Position numbers and translations under genes: made by a program
Shown here: in pieces, positions 1 to 6,046 of the stretch
Layout: each line of letters opens with the position of its first letter
Numbering within the stretch: position 1 is the stretch's first letter
Source of the DNA: an uncultured Treponema sp.
GTDB taxonomy: Bacteria > Spirochaetota > Spirochaetia > Treponematales > Treponemataceae
Assembly (NCBI GenBank): GCA_937890485.1
Contig: CALBXN010000030.1
Location: forward strand, 1 to 6,429
Direction: 5' to 3'
Length of the DNA: 6,429 nucleotides
Notes under the pieces: generated by a model
The model's database searches: none
What the model was told of the DNA's origin: nothing
Seen by the model: only the letters and a program-made list of their open reading frames with translations

Positions 1-64
1 TTTGCATTTACAAAATTTTCGTCTTGCTTTATTTTGAAAACAAAATCCCTTTTTTTATATTCTG

Positions 65-94
65 TTGCATATCTATATAATTTTATGCTATAAT
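65..94 (+). promoter_or_regulatory. argJBD promoter (extended -10)
   Basis: A perfect TATAAT lies at 89-94, preceded by TGC at 86-88, which makes an extended -10 element. A weak -35 (TTGCAT, 65-70) sits 18 bases upstream. An extended -10 can tolerate a poor -35. The predicted start is near 101, giving an untranslated leader of about 26 bases before argJ. No other convincing promoter appears before argB or argD, so all three arginine genes probably depend on this one. The assignment is from sequence pattern only. Confidence 0.65.
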
Positions 95-102
95 ATTGCA
101 TA
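84..102. promoter_or_regulatory. Palindrome over the argJ -10 box, candidate operator
   Basis: The 19-base segment reads TATGC, then TATAATATT, then GCATA. It is a palindrome centred on position 93 in which eight of nine base pairs match; only T89/T97 fails. It lies exactly over the -10 hexamer, where a bound dimer would block RNA polymerase. In AT-rich DNA some symmetry comes for free, but the GC pairs at 87/99 and 88/98 are symmetric too. Which protein would bind is unknown; an arginine repressor is the natural guess from the genes downstream. Confidence 0.35.
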
Positions 103-112
103 TTTATTTACT
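95..112. promoter_or_regulatory. ARG-box-like site at the argJ transcription start
   Basis: By eye, positions 95-112 match the reverse complement of the Bacillus AhrC/ArgR box (CATGAATAAAAATKCAAK, recalled from the literature) at 14 of 18 positions. The site covers the predicted start of transcription, a standard place for repression by arginine-bound ArgR. A weaker copy (11 of 18) begins at 64 and shares the TTGCATAT core. The base composition makes chance matches fairly likely, so the position before an arginine operon is the main support. Confidence 0.35.
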
Positions 113-117
113 TGGAG
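113..117 (+). promoter_or_regulatory. argJ ribosome binding site that decides the start
   Basis: TGGAG ends nine bases before ATG 127. An in-frame TTG at 112 would extend the protein by five residues, but that TTG overlaps this site and has no site of its own upstream. The ATG at 127 is therefore the better start. Confidence 0.75.
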
Positions 118-126
118 TGTATATAT

Positions 127-1371
127 ATGCAACTTATTGACGGTGGAGTTACAGCTCCTCAAGGGTTTATTGCAAACGGAGTTTTATCAGGAATTAAGGC
201 TGGTAGAACAAAAGAAGATACTGCATTGATTTTTTCTGAAAAAGTTTGTAATTCTGCAGGTGTTTTTACTCAAAATGTTGTAAAAGCAGAACCTGTAAAA
301 TTAACTCGCTTACGATTGAAAAACCGTCATAAGGCACAAGCCGTGATTGCAAATTCAGGAAATGCAAATGCTTGCACAGGAGAACAAGGTGCTTGGGCTG
401 CTGTAAGAATGACTCGTGCTGCTGCAAATTCACTTTCTAATTCTGAAAAAATAGGAATGAAAGTTGATGAAGATGATGTTTTAGTTTGTTCAACTGGAGT
501 TATAGGTCAGCAACTTCCTGTAGAGGTAATAGAAGAACATATTGATGAACTTGTGGAAGGGCTTTCAAAAGAAGGACACGAAAAAGCTCGTCAAGCCATA
601 ATGACAACAGATACTCAATTTAAAGAATGTGCAGTTGAATTTGAAATTGGTGGAAAAACAGTAAGAATTGGAACTATGGCAAAAGGTTCAGGAATGATTC
701 ACATCAATATGGGAACAATGTTGTCATTCATTACTACCGACTGTGCAATTTCAAGTGAAATGTTAGAAAAAGCTCTTCATTCTAGTGTTGAAGGAACTTA
801 TAATTGTGTTTCTGTAGATGGGGATACAAGTACAAACGATACTTTATTGATTCTTGCTAATGGAATGGCAGAAAATCCTGAAATTACAAGTGATGGACCT
901 GATTATCAAGAATTTTTGAAAGCATTAAATTTTGTAAATACACAAATGGCTCGAAAAATCGCAGGTGATGGGGAAGGTGCTGAACACTTACTTGTTTGTA
1001 CAGTTCAAGGGGCAAAAGATGTTCAGTCCGCAAGAAATCTTGCAAAGTCTGTAATTTCTTCAAGTCTTGTAAAAGCTGCCTTTTTTGGAAAAGATGCAAA
1101 CTGGGGAAGAATTCTTTGTGCAATGGGATATTCAGGAGAATTGTTTGATCCACAAAAAGTTTCAGTAAGTTTTTCAAATTCAAAAGGATGTATAAAAGTT
1201 TATGACCATGGAAATCCTGTGGATTTTGATGAAGATAATGCAAAAATTCTTCTTTCTGAAAAAGAAGTTGGAATTTTGGTTTTATTGGAAGAAGGCGAGG
1301 CTAGTGGTACAGCTTGGGGATGTGATTTAACTTACGAATACGTAAAAATAAATGGCGATTATCGTACATAA
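127..1371 (+). CDS. argJ: Bifunctional ornithine acetyltransferase / N-acetylglutamate synthase
   Basis: ArgJ moves the acetyl group from N-acetylornithine to glutamate, releasing ornithine and regenerating N-acetylglutamate for the cyclic arginine pathway; many members also make acetylglutamate from acetyl-CoA. The 414-residue protein is full length for the family. Visible motifs are the oxyanion-hole STGVIG (122-127), KGSGMI (186-191) leading to the nucleophile Thr197 in NMGTML, SVDGDTSTNDT (229-239), DANWGRIL (323-330) and the usual C-terminal INGDYRT. The precursor is normally cut before the Thr into alpha and beta chains; here the residue before it is Gly196, not the common Ala. Whether the enzyme also has synthase activity cannot be told from sequence. 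It is the first gene of the operon, 12 bases before argB. Confidence 0.96.
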   Translation: MQLIDGGVTAPQGFIANGVLSGIKAGRTKEDTALIFSEKVCNSAGVFTQNVVKAEPVKLTRLRLKNRHKAQAVIANSGNANACTGEQGAWAAVRMTRAAANSLSNSEKIGMKVDEDDVLVCSTGVIGQQLPVEVIEEHIDELVEGLSKEGHEKARQAIMTTDTQFKECAVEFEIGGKTVRIGTMAKGSGMIHINMGTMLSFITTDCAISSEMLEKALHSSVEGTYNCVSVDGDTSTNDTLLILANGMAENPEITSDGPDYQEFLKALNFVNTQMARKIAGDGEGAEHLLVCTVQGAKDVQSARNLAKSVISSSLVKAAFFGKDANWGRILCAMGYSGELFDPQKVSVSFSNSKGCIKVYDHGNPVDFDEDNAKILLSEKEVGILVLLEEGEASGTAWGCDLTYEYVKINGDYRT

Positions 1372-1383
1372 AAGAAGGAAAAT

Positions 1384-2271
1384 ATGTCAGAAAATAATTT
1401 AGATACAAAACTTGATAGTGCAACTTGGTCAGAGGTTCTTGTTCAAGCGTTGCCATATTTTAAACAATGGGTTGGAAAAGTTGTTGTTGTTAAGTATGGT
1501 GGAAATGCTATGCTAAATGAAGAACTAAAAGAAGCCGTAATGGAAGACATCGTTTTATTGAATACAATAGGAGTTCACGTTGTTTTAGTACACGGTGGAG
1601 GTCCTGAAATAAATCATATGCTAGAACGAGTTGGAAAAGAGTCAAAATTTGTAAATGGTTTACGATATACAGATGCTGAAACAATGGAAATTGTTCAAAT
1701 GGTTTTAGCAGGAAAGTTGAATAAAGATATCGTTGGGATTCTTTTACAACAAGGTGGAAAAGCAGTAGGTTTATGTGGTGTAGATTCAGGTCTTTTGCGA
1801 GCAAAAAAAATCAATAAAAATGGAAGTGATTTAGGTTATGTAGGAGATGTTACAGAAGTTCATCCAGAAATTATTACTTCTCTTTTGGAACAAGGCTTTA
1901 TTCCTGTAATTTCTACAGTTGCTCTTGGAGAACAAGGTGATACTCACAGTTATAACATAAATGCTGATACTGCTGCTGCAAAAATTGCTGTTGCATTAAA
2001 AGCAGAAAAATTTGTTCAATTAACTAATGTTCCTGGAGTTTTGCGAGATGTGAACAATCCTGATTCACTTATTAAACGAATTGCCCGAGAAGCCATTCCG
2101 TCAATGATTGCAACTGGTGTAATTTCTAGTGGAATGATTCCAAAAATTGAATGTTGTTTAGAAGCATTAAAGGGAGGAGTTCCAAGAACTCATATTATTG
2201 ACGGTCGTGTTCCTCATTCATTGTTAATAGAAATGTTCTCTGACCGTGGTGTTGGAACAATGTTAAGTTAA
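1384..2271 (+). CDS. argB: N-acetylglutamate kinase, arginine-inhibited type
   Basis: ArgB phosphorylates N-acetyl-L-glutamate with ATP, the second step of arginine synthesis. The 295-residue protein has the amino acid kinase fold motifs: KYGGNAM with catalytic Lys37 (37-43), VHGGGPEI (69-76), the acetylglutamate-binding NGLRYTD (91-97), NINADTAAAKIA (191-202) and GVISSGMIPKIE with Lys254 (245-256). About 25 residues lie before the KYGG strand, including ALPYFKQWVGK, and the end reads IIDGRVPHSLLIEMFSDRGVGTML. In the family, this N-terminal helix and C-terminal region mark the hexameric, arginine-inhibited enzymes, while the shorter E. coli enzyme lacks the helix. Feedback inhibition is therefore inferred. 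GAAGGA five bases before ATG 1384 is a good ribosome binding site. Confidence 0.97.
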   Translation: MSENNLDTKLDSATWSEVLVQALPYFKQWVGKVVVVKYGGNAMLNEELKEAVMEDIVLLNTIGVHVVLVHGGGPEINHMLERVGKESKFVNGLRYTDAETMEIVQMVLAGKLNKDIVGILLQQGGKAVGLCGVDSGLLRAKKINKNGSDLGYVGDVTEVHPEIITSLLEQGFIPVISTVALGEQGDTHSYNINADTAAAKIAVALKAEKFVQLTNVPGVLRDVNNPDSLIKRIAREAIPSMIATGVISSGMIPKIECCLEALKGGVPRTHIIDGRVPHSLLIEMFSDRGVGTMLS

Positions 2272-2292
2272 ATTTATTTTTAGGAAAATCTT

Positions 2293-3444
2293 ATGAATGG
2301 AAATATTGCAAATAATTTTGGTAGTTTTGATGTAGTTTTTTCTTCTGGAAATGGTTCTACATTAAAAGATGTAAACGGAAAAGAATATATCGATTTTGTT
2401 TCAGGAATTGGTGTAAATTGCTTAGGGCATAATCATCCTGCTTTAGTAAAAACTTTGCAAGACCAAGTTTCAAAACAAATTCACATTTCAAACTATTACA
2501 ATTCAGATATTGGTTTGGAATATTCAAAAAAACTTTTAGCAATTACAAAAATGGATAAAGTTTATTTTGGAAATTCTGGGGCAGAAGCAAATGAAGCTGC
2601 CATAAAACTTGCAAGAAAGTATGGATTTTTAAACGGTGGCGAAAAACGAAAAACAATTGTTGCCTTAGAAAAATCCTTTCATGGAAGAACTTTGGCAACA
2701 TTATGTGCCACAGGACAAGAAAAATTTCATCCAGAATGTTTTGCTCCCTATCCAGCAGGTTTTAAATACATAAAAGCAAATGATTACGAAGCAATAAAAA
2801 CTGCCTTTGACGATACAACTTGTGCTTTCATGTTAGAATGTGTGCAAGGTGAAGGTGGCGTTAATTTAATCGATTCTGAATGGGCAAAAACTGCTTGCGA
2901 TTTAGCCCGAAAAGCAGGTGCTATCGTTATTGCAGATGAAGTGCAAACTGGTTTTGCTAGAACTGGAACTTTATTTGCAAGTGAAGGTTTAGGAATTGAA
3001 CCAGAAATTATTACTTGTGCTAAGGGAATTGCAGGTGGGGTTCCAATGGGGGCTTGTTTGTATCGAGGGAAAGCCGATGTTTTTGTTTCTGGCGACCATC
3101 AATCAACTTTTGGCGGAAATCCTTTAGCAGTTAGTGCTGCAAATACAGTTTTAGCAGAACTTTCAAAACCTAAATTTTTAGCAAGAGTTATTTCTGCTGG
3201 CGAAAAAATCCGTAAAACAATTTCTGACTGGAATTTACCTTGTGTAAAAAATGTTCGTGGTAAAGGTTTAATGATTGGAATTGATATTGAACAAGCTTCT
3301 GGTGAAATACAAAAAAAATGTTTAGAAAACGGACTTTGCGTTTCTACAGCAGGAGCAAATACAATGAGATTTTTACCACCACTTGTAATTACAGATAAAG
3401 AAATTGAAAAAGGTTTAGAAATCTTTAAATCTTGCTTGATGTAA
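2293..3444 (+). CDS. argD: Acetylornithine aminotransferase
   Basis: ArgD is a PLP-dependent class III aminotransferase converting N-acetylglutamate semialdehyde plus glutamate to N-acetylornithine. The 383 residues cover the whole family length. Visible motifs are SGIGVNCLGHNHP (37-49), NSGAEANE (94-101) for the cofactor phosphate, SFHGRT (128-133), VQGEGG (184-189), DEVQTGFARTG with cofactor-contacting Asp215 (215-225), CAKGIAGG with Schiff-base Lys244 and TFGGNP (272-277). Many ArgD proteins also act in lysine synthesis; the argJ-argB context supports the arginine role. AGGA at 2282-2285 precedes ATG 2293. The last 20 bases overlap the end of the convergent eda gene, and no + strand terminator hairpin with a T-run is visible there. 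Confidence 0.95.
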   Translation: MNGNIANNFGSFDVVFSSGNGSTLKDVNGKEYIDFVSGIGVNCLGHNHPALVKTLQDQVSKQIHISNYYNSDIGLEYSKKLLAITKMDKVYFGNSGAEANEAAIKLARKYGFLNGGEKRKTIVALEKSFHGRTLATLCATGQEKFHPECFAPYPAGFKYIKANDYEAIKTAFDDTTCAFMLECVQGEGGVNLIDSEWAKTACDLARKAGAIVIADEVQTGFARTGTLFASEGLGIEPEIITCAKGIAGGVPMGACLYRGKADVFVSGDHQSTFGGNPLAVSAANTVLAELSKPKFLARVISAGEKIRKTISDWNLPCVKNVRGKGLMIGIDIEQASGEIQKKCLENGLCVSTAGANTMRFLPPLVITDKEIEKGLEIFKSCLM

Positions 3445-4006
3445 TTTCATCAATTGGCCAACTTCCTCCAACTGCCAACACATTTTTTTGTTCAAGATAA
3501 TCTTGGTAGTTGGTTGGATTTATTCCACCTGTAGGAATAAATTTTACAGTAGGGAAGGGAGCCGAAACTGCTTTCAAATATTTTACTCCTCCAGAAATTT
3601 CAGCAGGAAATAATTTTAGAATATCGCAACCTAAGTTTATCGCCTTGGTAATTTCTGTTGGAGTTAAAACTCCAGGAACGCATAAAATATTTTTTTTCTT
3701 ACAAAATTTTATAACATCTTCGTTTAATCCTGGCATTACGATAAAATCTGCACCAGAATTAATTGCATTTTTTGCCATTTTTACAGAAACTACAGAACCT
3801 GCTCCTACAAGCATTTTTGAAAATTCTTTTTTTACGGTTTTTATATATTCTGGAGCATTTCCAGTTCTAAAAGTAATTTCAATTATGGGTAAATTTTTCT
3901 TTATCAAATTATCAGAAATAGCTAAAGCATCATTTAATGATGAAAAAGAGGCAACTGGAACAATAGAAAATTTATTTATTTTTTCAAGAATTTCTGGAAT
4001 TTTCAT
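3425..4006 (-). CDS. eda: KDPG/KHG aldolase
   Basis: This class I aldolase splits 2-keto-3-deoxy-6-phosphogluconate into pyruvate and glyceraldehyde 3-phosphate, the last step of the Entner-Doudoroff route and of hexuronate breakdown. Its 193 residues are slightly shorter than E. coli Eda and align with an offset of two: catalytic Glu43 in EITFRT, phosphate-binding Arg47, Schiff-base Lys131 in LKLFPAE, GGIN (160-163) and VGGSW (179-183). Ser71 replaces the usual Thr in VGAGTV, and Met91 replaces the common Ser in VSPGL; both look tolerable. The start lies inside the end of epmA (23-base overlap) and has no Shine-Dalgarno site, so translation is probably coupled to epmA. No other sugar-acid genes are present, so the physiological substrate is not settled by context. 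Confidence 0.92.
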   Translation of the reverse strand: MKIPEILEKINKFSIVPVASFSSLNDALAISDNLIKKNLPIIEITFRTGNAPEYIKTVKKEFSKMLVGAGSVVSVKMAKNAINSGADFIVMPGLNEDVIKFCKKKNILCVPGVLTPTEITKAINLGCDILKLFPAEISGGVKYLKAVSAPFPTVKFIPTGGINPTNYQDYLEQKNVLAVGGSWPIDEITSSKI

Positions 4007-5021
4007 AATTTGATTTTAAGGGAAAGGGAAGAACATCGTCAATAGATTTTTTTCCGCAAAGCAACATAATCAATCTATCAACTCCCATTGCAGTTCCTGA
4101 ACAAGTTGGAAATCCTGAGTTTCCTTCAATTTGAGAAAAATATTTCCAATAATCATTATTTATGGAATGAGGAATTAAAGCTGATTTGTTTTTTATTTCT
4201 CCTTCGTTTTCAAAATATTCTTTTATGTTTTTTGCTTCAGTTTCTTCGCTGTAGCAATTTGCAAGCTCAATTCCTCTGCAATAAAGTTCCCAACGTTCTT
4301 TACAAGGTAAATTTTTATTTTGTTCAAGATTTTTTACATCTTGTGCTAAGCAGGAAACTGCTTTGGGATAATCAAGTAAGAAAACTCCTTTTTCTTTTGG
4401 TAAATTTGGTTCAACAATTTGTACAAAAATTAAATTGTAAAGTTCTTCCCAAGTCCATTTTTCAAAAGGATTATCAGTGGGTTCAAATAAATCAAGTTGT
4501 CTTGTTTTTTCTGCTAAGGAATTTACAGTTTGACAATCCGAAAGGTAAAATCCTGCATGATTATAAAATGCATCATTCATAGAAAGTCGAATAAATGGTG
4601 GCTTTAAATTTTCTGGCAAATTGAATTTTTGGTCGAGAAAATTGAATAATTCCTCGGTTAAATAGAGTGAATCTAAATAATTTGCACCAAGTTTGTAATA
4701 TTCTAACATAGTAAATTCTGGACTATGAGTTTTTCCTACAGATTCAACATTTCTATAACATTTTGAAATTTGAAAAACTGAAAGTTTGTGTTTTGCAATT
4801 AAAGGTTTTATGTAAACTTCAGGAGATGGAACTAAATATAAATCTTGTTTATTTTCTGACCAAGGTTCTAAATATTGTGTTTTGAAAACTTCAAGACAAG
4901 TTTCGGGAATTAAATTTTTGCTAAGGGCAGGGGTATCAACTTCTAAAAAATCTTTTTGACTAAAAAAATCTCTTAAAGAACTAATTATTTTTGAACGCTG
5001 AACTAATAATTCTGTATCCAT
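3984..5021 (-). CDS. epmA: EpmA/GenX-type EF-P lysine ligase (LysRS paralogue)
   Basis: This protein is the catalytic domain of a class II lysyl-tRNA synthetase without the anticodon-binding domain, the layout of EpmA (GenX/PoxA), which attaches (R)-beta-lysine to elongation factor P. The 345 residues compare with 325 in E. coli EpmA. Visible motifs are LEVDTPALS (26-34), LVPSPEVYIK (63-72), motif 2 FQISKCYRN followed by HSPEFTMLEYY (83-109), GIELANCYSE (250-259) and motif 3 CSGTAMGVDRLIML (307-320). Ala311 aligns with E. coli Ala298, a position where LysRS has Gly and which favours beta-lysine. Motif 2 reads RNVESVGKTH, one residue longer than E. coli RNEEMGRYH. EF-P and the aminomutase EpmB are not in the window, so the substrate is inferred. 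No Shine-Dalgarno site precedes the start. Confidence 0.88.
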   Translation of the reverse strand: MDTELLVQRSKIISSLRDFFSQKDFLEVDTPALSKNLIPETCLEVFKTQYLEPWSENKQDLYLVPSPEVYIKPLIAKHKLSVFQISKCYRNVESVGKTHSPEFTMLEYYKLGANYLDSLYLTEELFNFLDQKFNLPENLKPPFIRLSMNDAFYNHAGFYLSDCQTVNSLAEKTRQLDLFEPTDNPFEKWTWEELYNLIFVQIVEPNLPKEKGVFLLDYPKAVSCLAQDVKNLEQNKNLPCKERWELYCRGIELANCYSEETEAKNIKEYFENEGEIKNKSALIPHSINNDYWKYFSQIEGNSGFPTCSGTAMGVDRLIMLLCGKKSIDDVLPFPLKSNYENSRNS

Positions 5022-5030
5022 GATTTTTTC

Positions 5031-5059
5031 AGTATAGCTTTTTTATTTTTATCTATCAA
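5031..5059 (-). promoter_or_regulatory. epmA-eda promoter giving a leaderless or near-leaderless mRNA
   Basis: On the - strand TTGATA (+ strand 5054-5059) and TATACT (5031-5036) are separated by exactly 17 bases, and each matches consensus at five of six positions. The -10 ends nine bases before the A of the epmA start codon, so transcription should begin at the ATG or a few bases before it. It is the only good promoter seen for epmA and eda. Confidence 0.65.
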
Positions 5060-5096
5060 TATGTATTTTTGCCTATGGAAAAATAAAAAAATAGAT

Positions 5097-5102
5097 TATA
5101 AT
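5097..5102 (+). promoter_or_regulatory. Probable -10 box of the PPTase gene
   Basis: A perfect TATAAT overlaps the first in-frame ATG (5101) of the PPTase reading frame. If used, transcription would begin near 5109, so ATG 5101 would lie upstream of the mRNA and ATG 5113 would be the start with a leader of only a few bases. No good -35 stands 16 to 18 bases upstream (TATGGA at 5074-5079 is poor), which keeps confidence moderate. Confidence 0.4.
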
Positions 5103-5112
5103 GAAAAAGATT

Positions 5113-5751
5113 ATGGTAAAAACTTATATTTCAAACATAAAAAATCTTTTGGACCCAGAAGAAAATCCAATTTTATTGAAAGATATTTGGAATTCACGAA
5201 AAGAAAAAATCTTGTCCCATAAAACACCTTCAGGAAGAAAGCAAAGTTTAGGTTCAGCTCTTTTGTTACAAAAAATTTTATTACAAAATAAACTTAAATC
5301 AAATGATATTAAAATAGGAAAAAACGGAAAACCTGAAATTGAAGGCATTTGTTTTAATCTTTCCCATTCCGATGAATATGTAATTTGCTCAACAAGTGAA
5401 AAACCTTTGGGCTGTGATATAGAAAAAATTCGCCAAGTTAAAAAAGGATTTGAAACTCGTTTTTTTACAGAAAGAGAAGTTTTATATCTTAATCAATTTA
5501 AAGAAGATAAATTAAATCAATTTTTTAGATTATGGACTATGAAAGAAAGTTATATGAAAATGACAGGTGAAGGAATGACTTTAGCCTTAAATCGATTTGA
5601 ATTCATTTTTGATAATGAAATAAAAGTTTATCGTGATGGAATTTTGTGTAATTGCTTTATAAAAGAATACGAAATTCCTAATTACAAAATTTCAGTTTGT
5701 TCTGAAGATTCTATATTTGCTGATGAAATCGAATTTATTGACTTGTTTTAA
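5113..5751 (+). CDS. Sfp-type 4'-phosphopantetheinyl transferase
   Basis: The enzyme transfers phosphopantetheine from coenzyme A to a serine of acyl or peptidyl carrier proteins. Numbered from ATG 5113 (212 residues, close to Sfp), the motifs are KNGKP (70-74), NLSHS (82-86), the metal-binding GCDIEK with Asp102 and Glu104, and LWTMKES with Glu145 (140-146), followed by KMTGEGM. I chose ATG 5113 because MVKTYI lines up with the MKIYGI start of Sfp and because a perfect -10 box overlaps the alternative ATG at 5101, which would add MKKI. Neither start has a Shine-Dalgarno site. There is no carrier protein, polyketide or peptide synthetase gene nearby, so the target may be the fatty-acid carrier protein or a cluster elsewhere. 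It is transcribed away from epmA. Confidence 0.9.
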   Translation: MVKTYISNIKNLLDPEENPILLKDIWNSRKEKILSHKTPSGRKQSLGSALLLQKILLQNKLKSNDIKIGKNGKPEIEGICFNLSHSDEYVICSTSEKPLGCDIEKIRQVKKGFETRFFTEREVLYLNQFKEDKLNQFFRLWTMKESYMKMTGEGMTLALNRFEFIFDNEIKVYRDGILCNCFIKEYEIPNYKISVCSEDSIFADEIEFIDLF

Positions 5752-5788
5752 AATAAAAACCTCCCTCATAAAAACTTTACAAGGGAGG
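5751..5788 (-). terminator. Intrinsic terminator for a - strand transcript
   Basis: Read on the - strand, arms CCTCCCTTGTAAA and TTTATGAGGGAGG (+ strand 5788-5776 and 5772-5760) form a 13-base-pair stem with a three-base GTT loop, followed at once by TTTTTATTTT. Two of the pairs are G-U, which become C/A mismatches if the + strand is transcribed, and no T-run follows on the + side. The element is therefore oriented for - strand RNA, not for the PPTase gene that ends just beside it. Confidence 0.8.
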
Positions 5789-5807
5789 CAAAAAGGAGAG
5801 GAGAAGG

Positions 5808-5894
5808 ATGCAGAAACATAACAATTTGCAGTGGTTTGTTCTTGCTATCTATAAAATAAACTTCTTTTTGAGAGAAAAGTTACAAAAAAAATAA
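5808..5894 (+). CDS. Possible 28-residue small protein, unrecognised
   Basis: A short frame starts at ATG 5808 behind a very purine-rich stretch (5791-5807) with two GGAG copies, the nearer four and the farther nine bases before the start. That is the strongest Shine-Dalgarno-like sequence in the window. The peptide begins MQKHNNLQW, has a short hydrophobic middle (WFVLAIYKINFFL) and a basic end, REKLQKK. No family is recognised and no promoter is visible just before it. It could be a small membrane-associated peptide read through from the PPTase gene. Equally, the purine tract may only be the complement of a pyrimidine-rich - strand RNA ending at the nearby terminator. Confidence 0.2.
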   Translation: MQKHNNLQWFVLAIYKINFFLREKLQKK

Positions 5895-5917
5895 AAAAAT
5901 TATTTGAAAAGCGAAAA

Positions 5918-6046
5918 TTATTTTAGATTTTTTACAATTTCTATTGATAATCCTGTACAACGAGAAATTTGTTCAACAGATAAACCTTCATTTAAGAAAT
6001 TTTTAGTAGTTTCGATTTTTGCTTGTTGAGAATCTGACAGTATCCT
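5918..6046 (-). pseudogene. C-terminal remnant of an Rpn/YhgA-like (PD-(D/E)XK) nuclease
   Basis: A - strand frame of 43 codons ends at TAA 5918-5920. It contains TKNFLNEGLSVEQIS followed by RCTGLSIEIVKNLK, the typical last segment of Rpn-family recombination-promoting nucleases, often annotated as PD-(D/E)XK nuclease family transposases. Upstream the frame is closed by a stop at 6047-6049 and has no ATG, and the nuclease domain, normally over 200 residues, is absent. It is therefore a decayed tail left after deletion, or the end of a copy cut off when the gltX promoter region was joined to it. The family is recognised from this short motif alone, so the assignment is likely but not certain. 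Confidence 0.65.

Noticed and set aside
1..100. Open - strand frame at the left edge (including TEYKKRDFVFKI) and a - strand ATG near position 7 that could begin a divergent gene
   Set aside because: The open frame has no ATG after its stop, and the possible start at 7 leaves too few bases to judge. Such frames are common in AT-rich spacers.
884..1243. - strand frame of 119 codons inside argJ (and similar ones inside argB, argD and the PPTase gene)
   Set aside because: Leu/Gln/His-rich shadows of conserved genes, with no motif of their own.
3466..3517. Inverted repeats (CCAACT/AGTTGG and CAAGAT/ATCTTG) with a T-run downstream of argD
   Set aside because: They lie inside conserved eda coding sequence, and the T-run sits within the loop and not after a stem, so it is not a terminator.
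3510..4013. Long + strand frame of 167 codons opposite eda
   Set aside because: It mirrors eda, whose catalytic motifs are all intact; the Phe/Ile-rich translation has no recognisable family and is the expected complement of Lys/Glu-rich coding DNA.
4088..4582. + strand frame of 164 codons opposite epmA
   Set aside because: Leu/Phe/Gln-rich shadow of epmA, which has clear class II synthetase motifs; no ribosome binding site.
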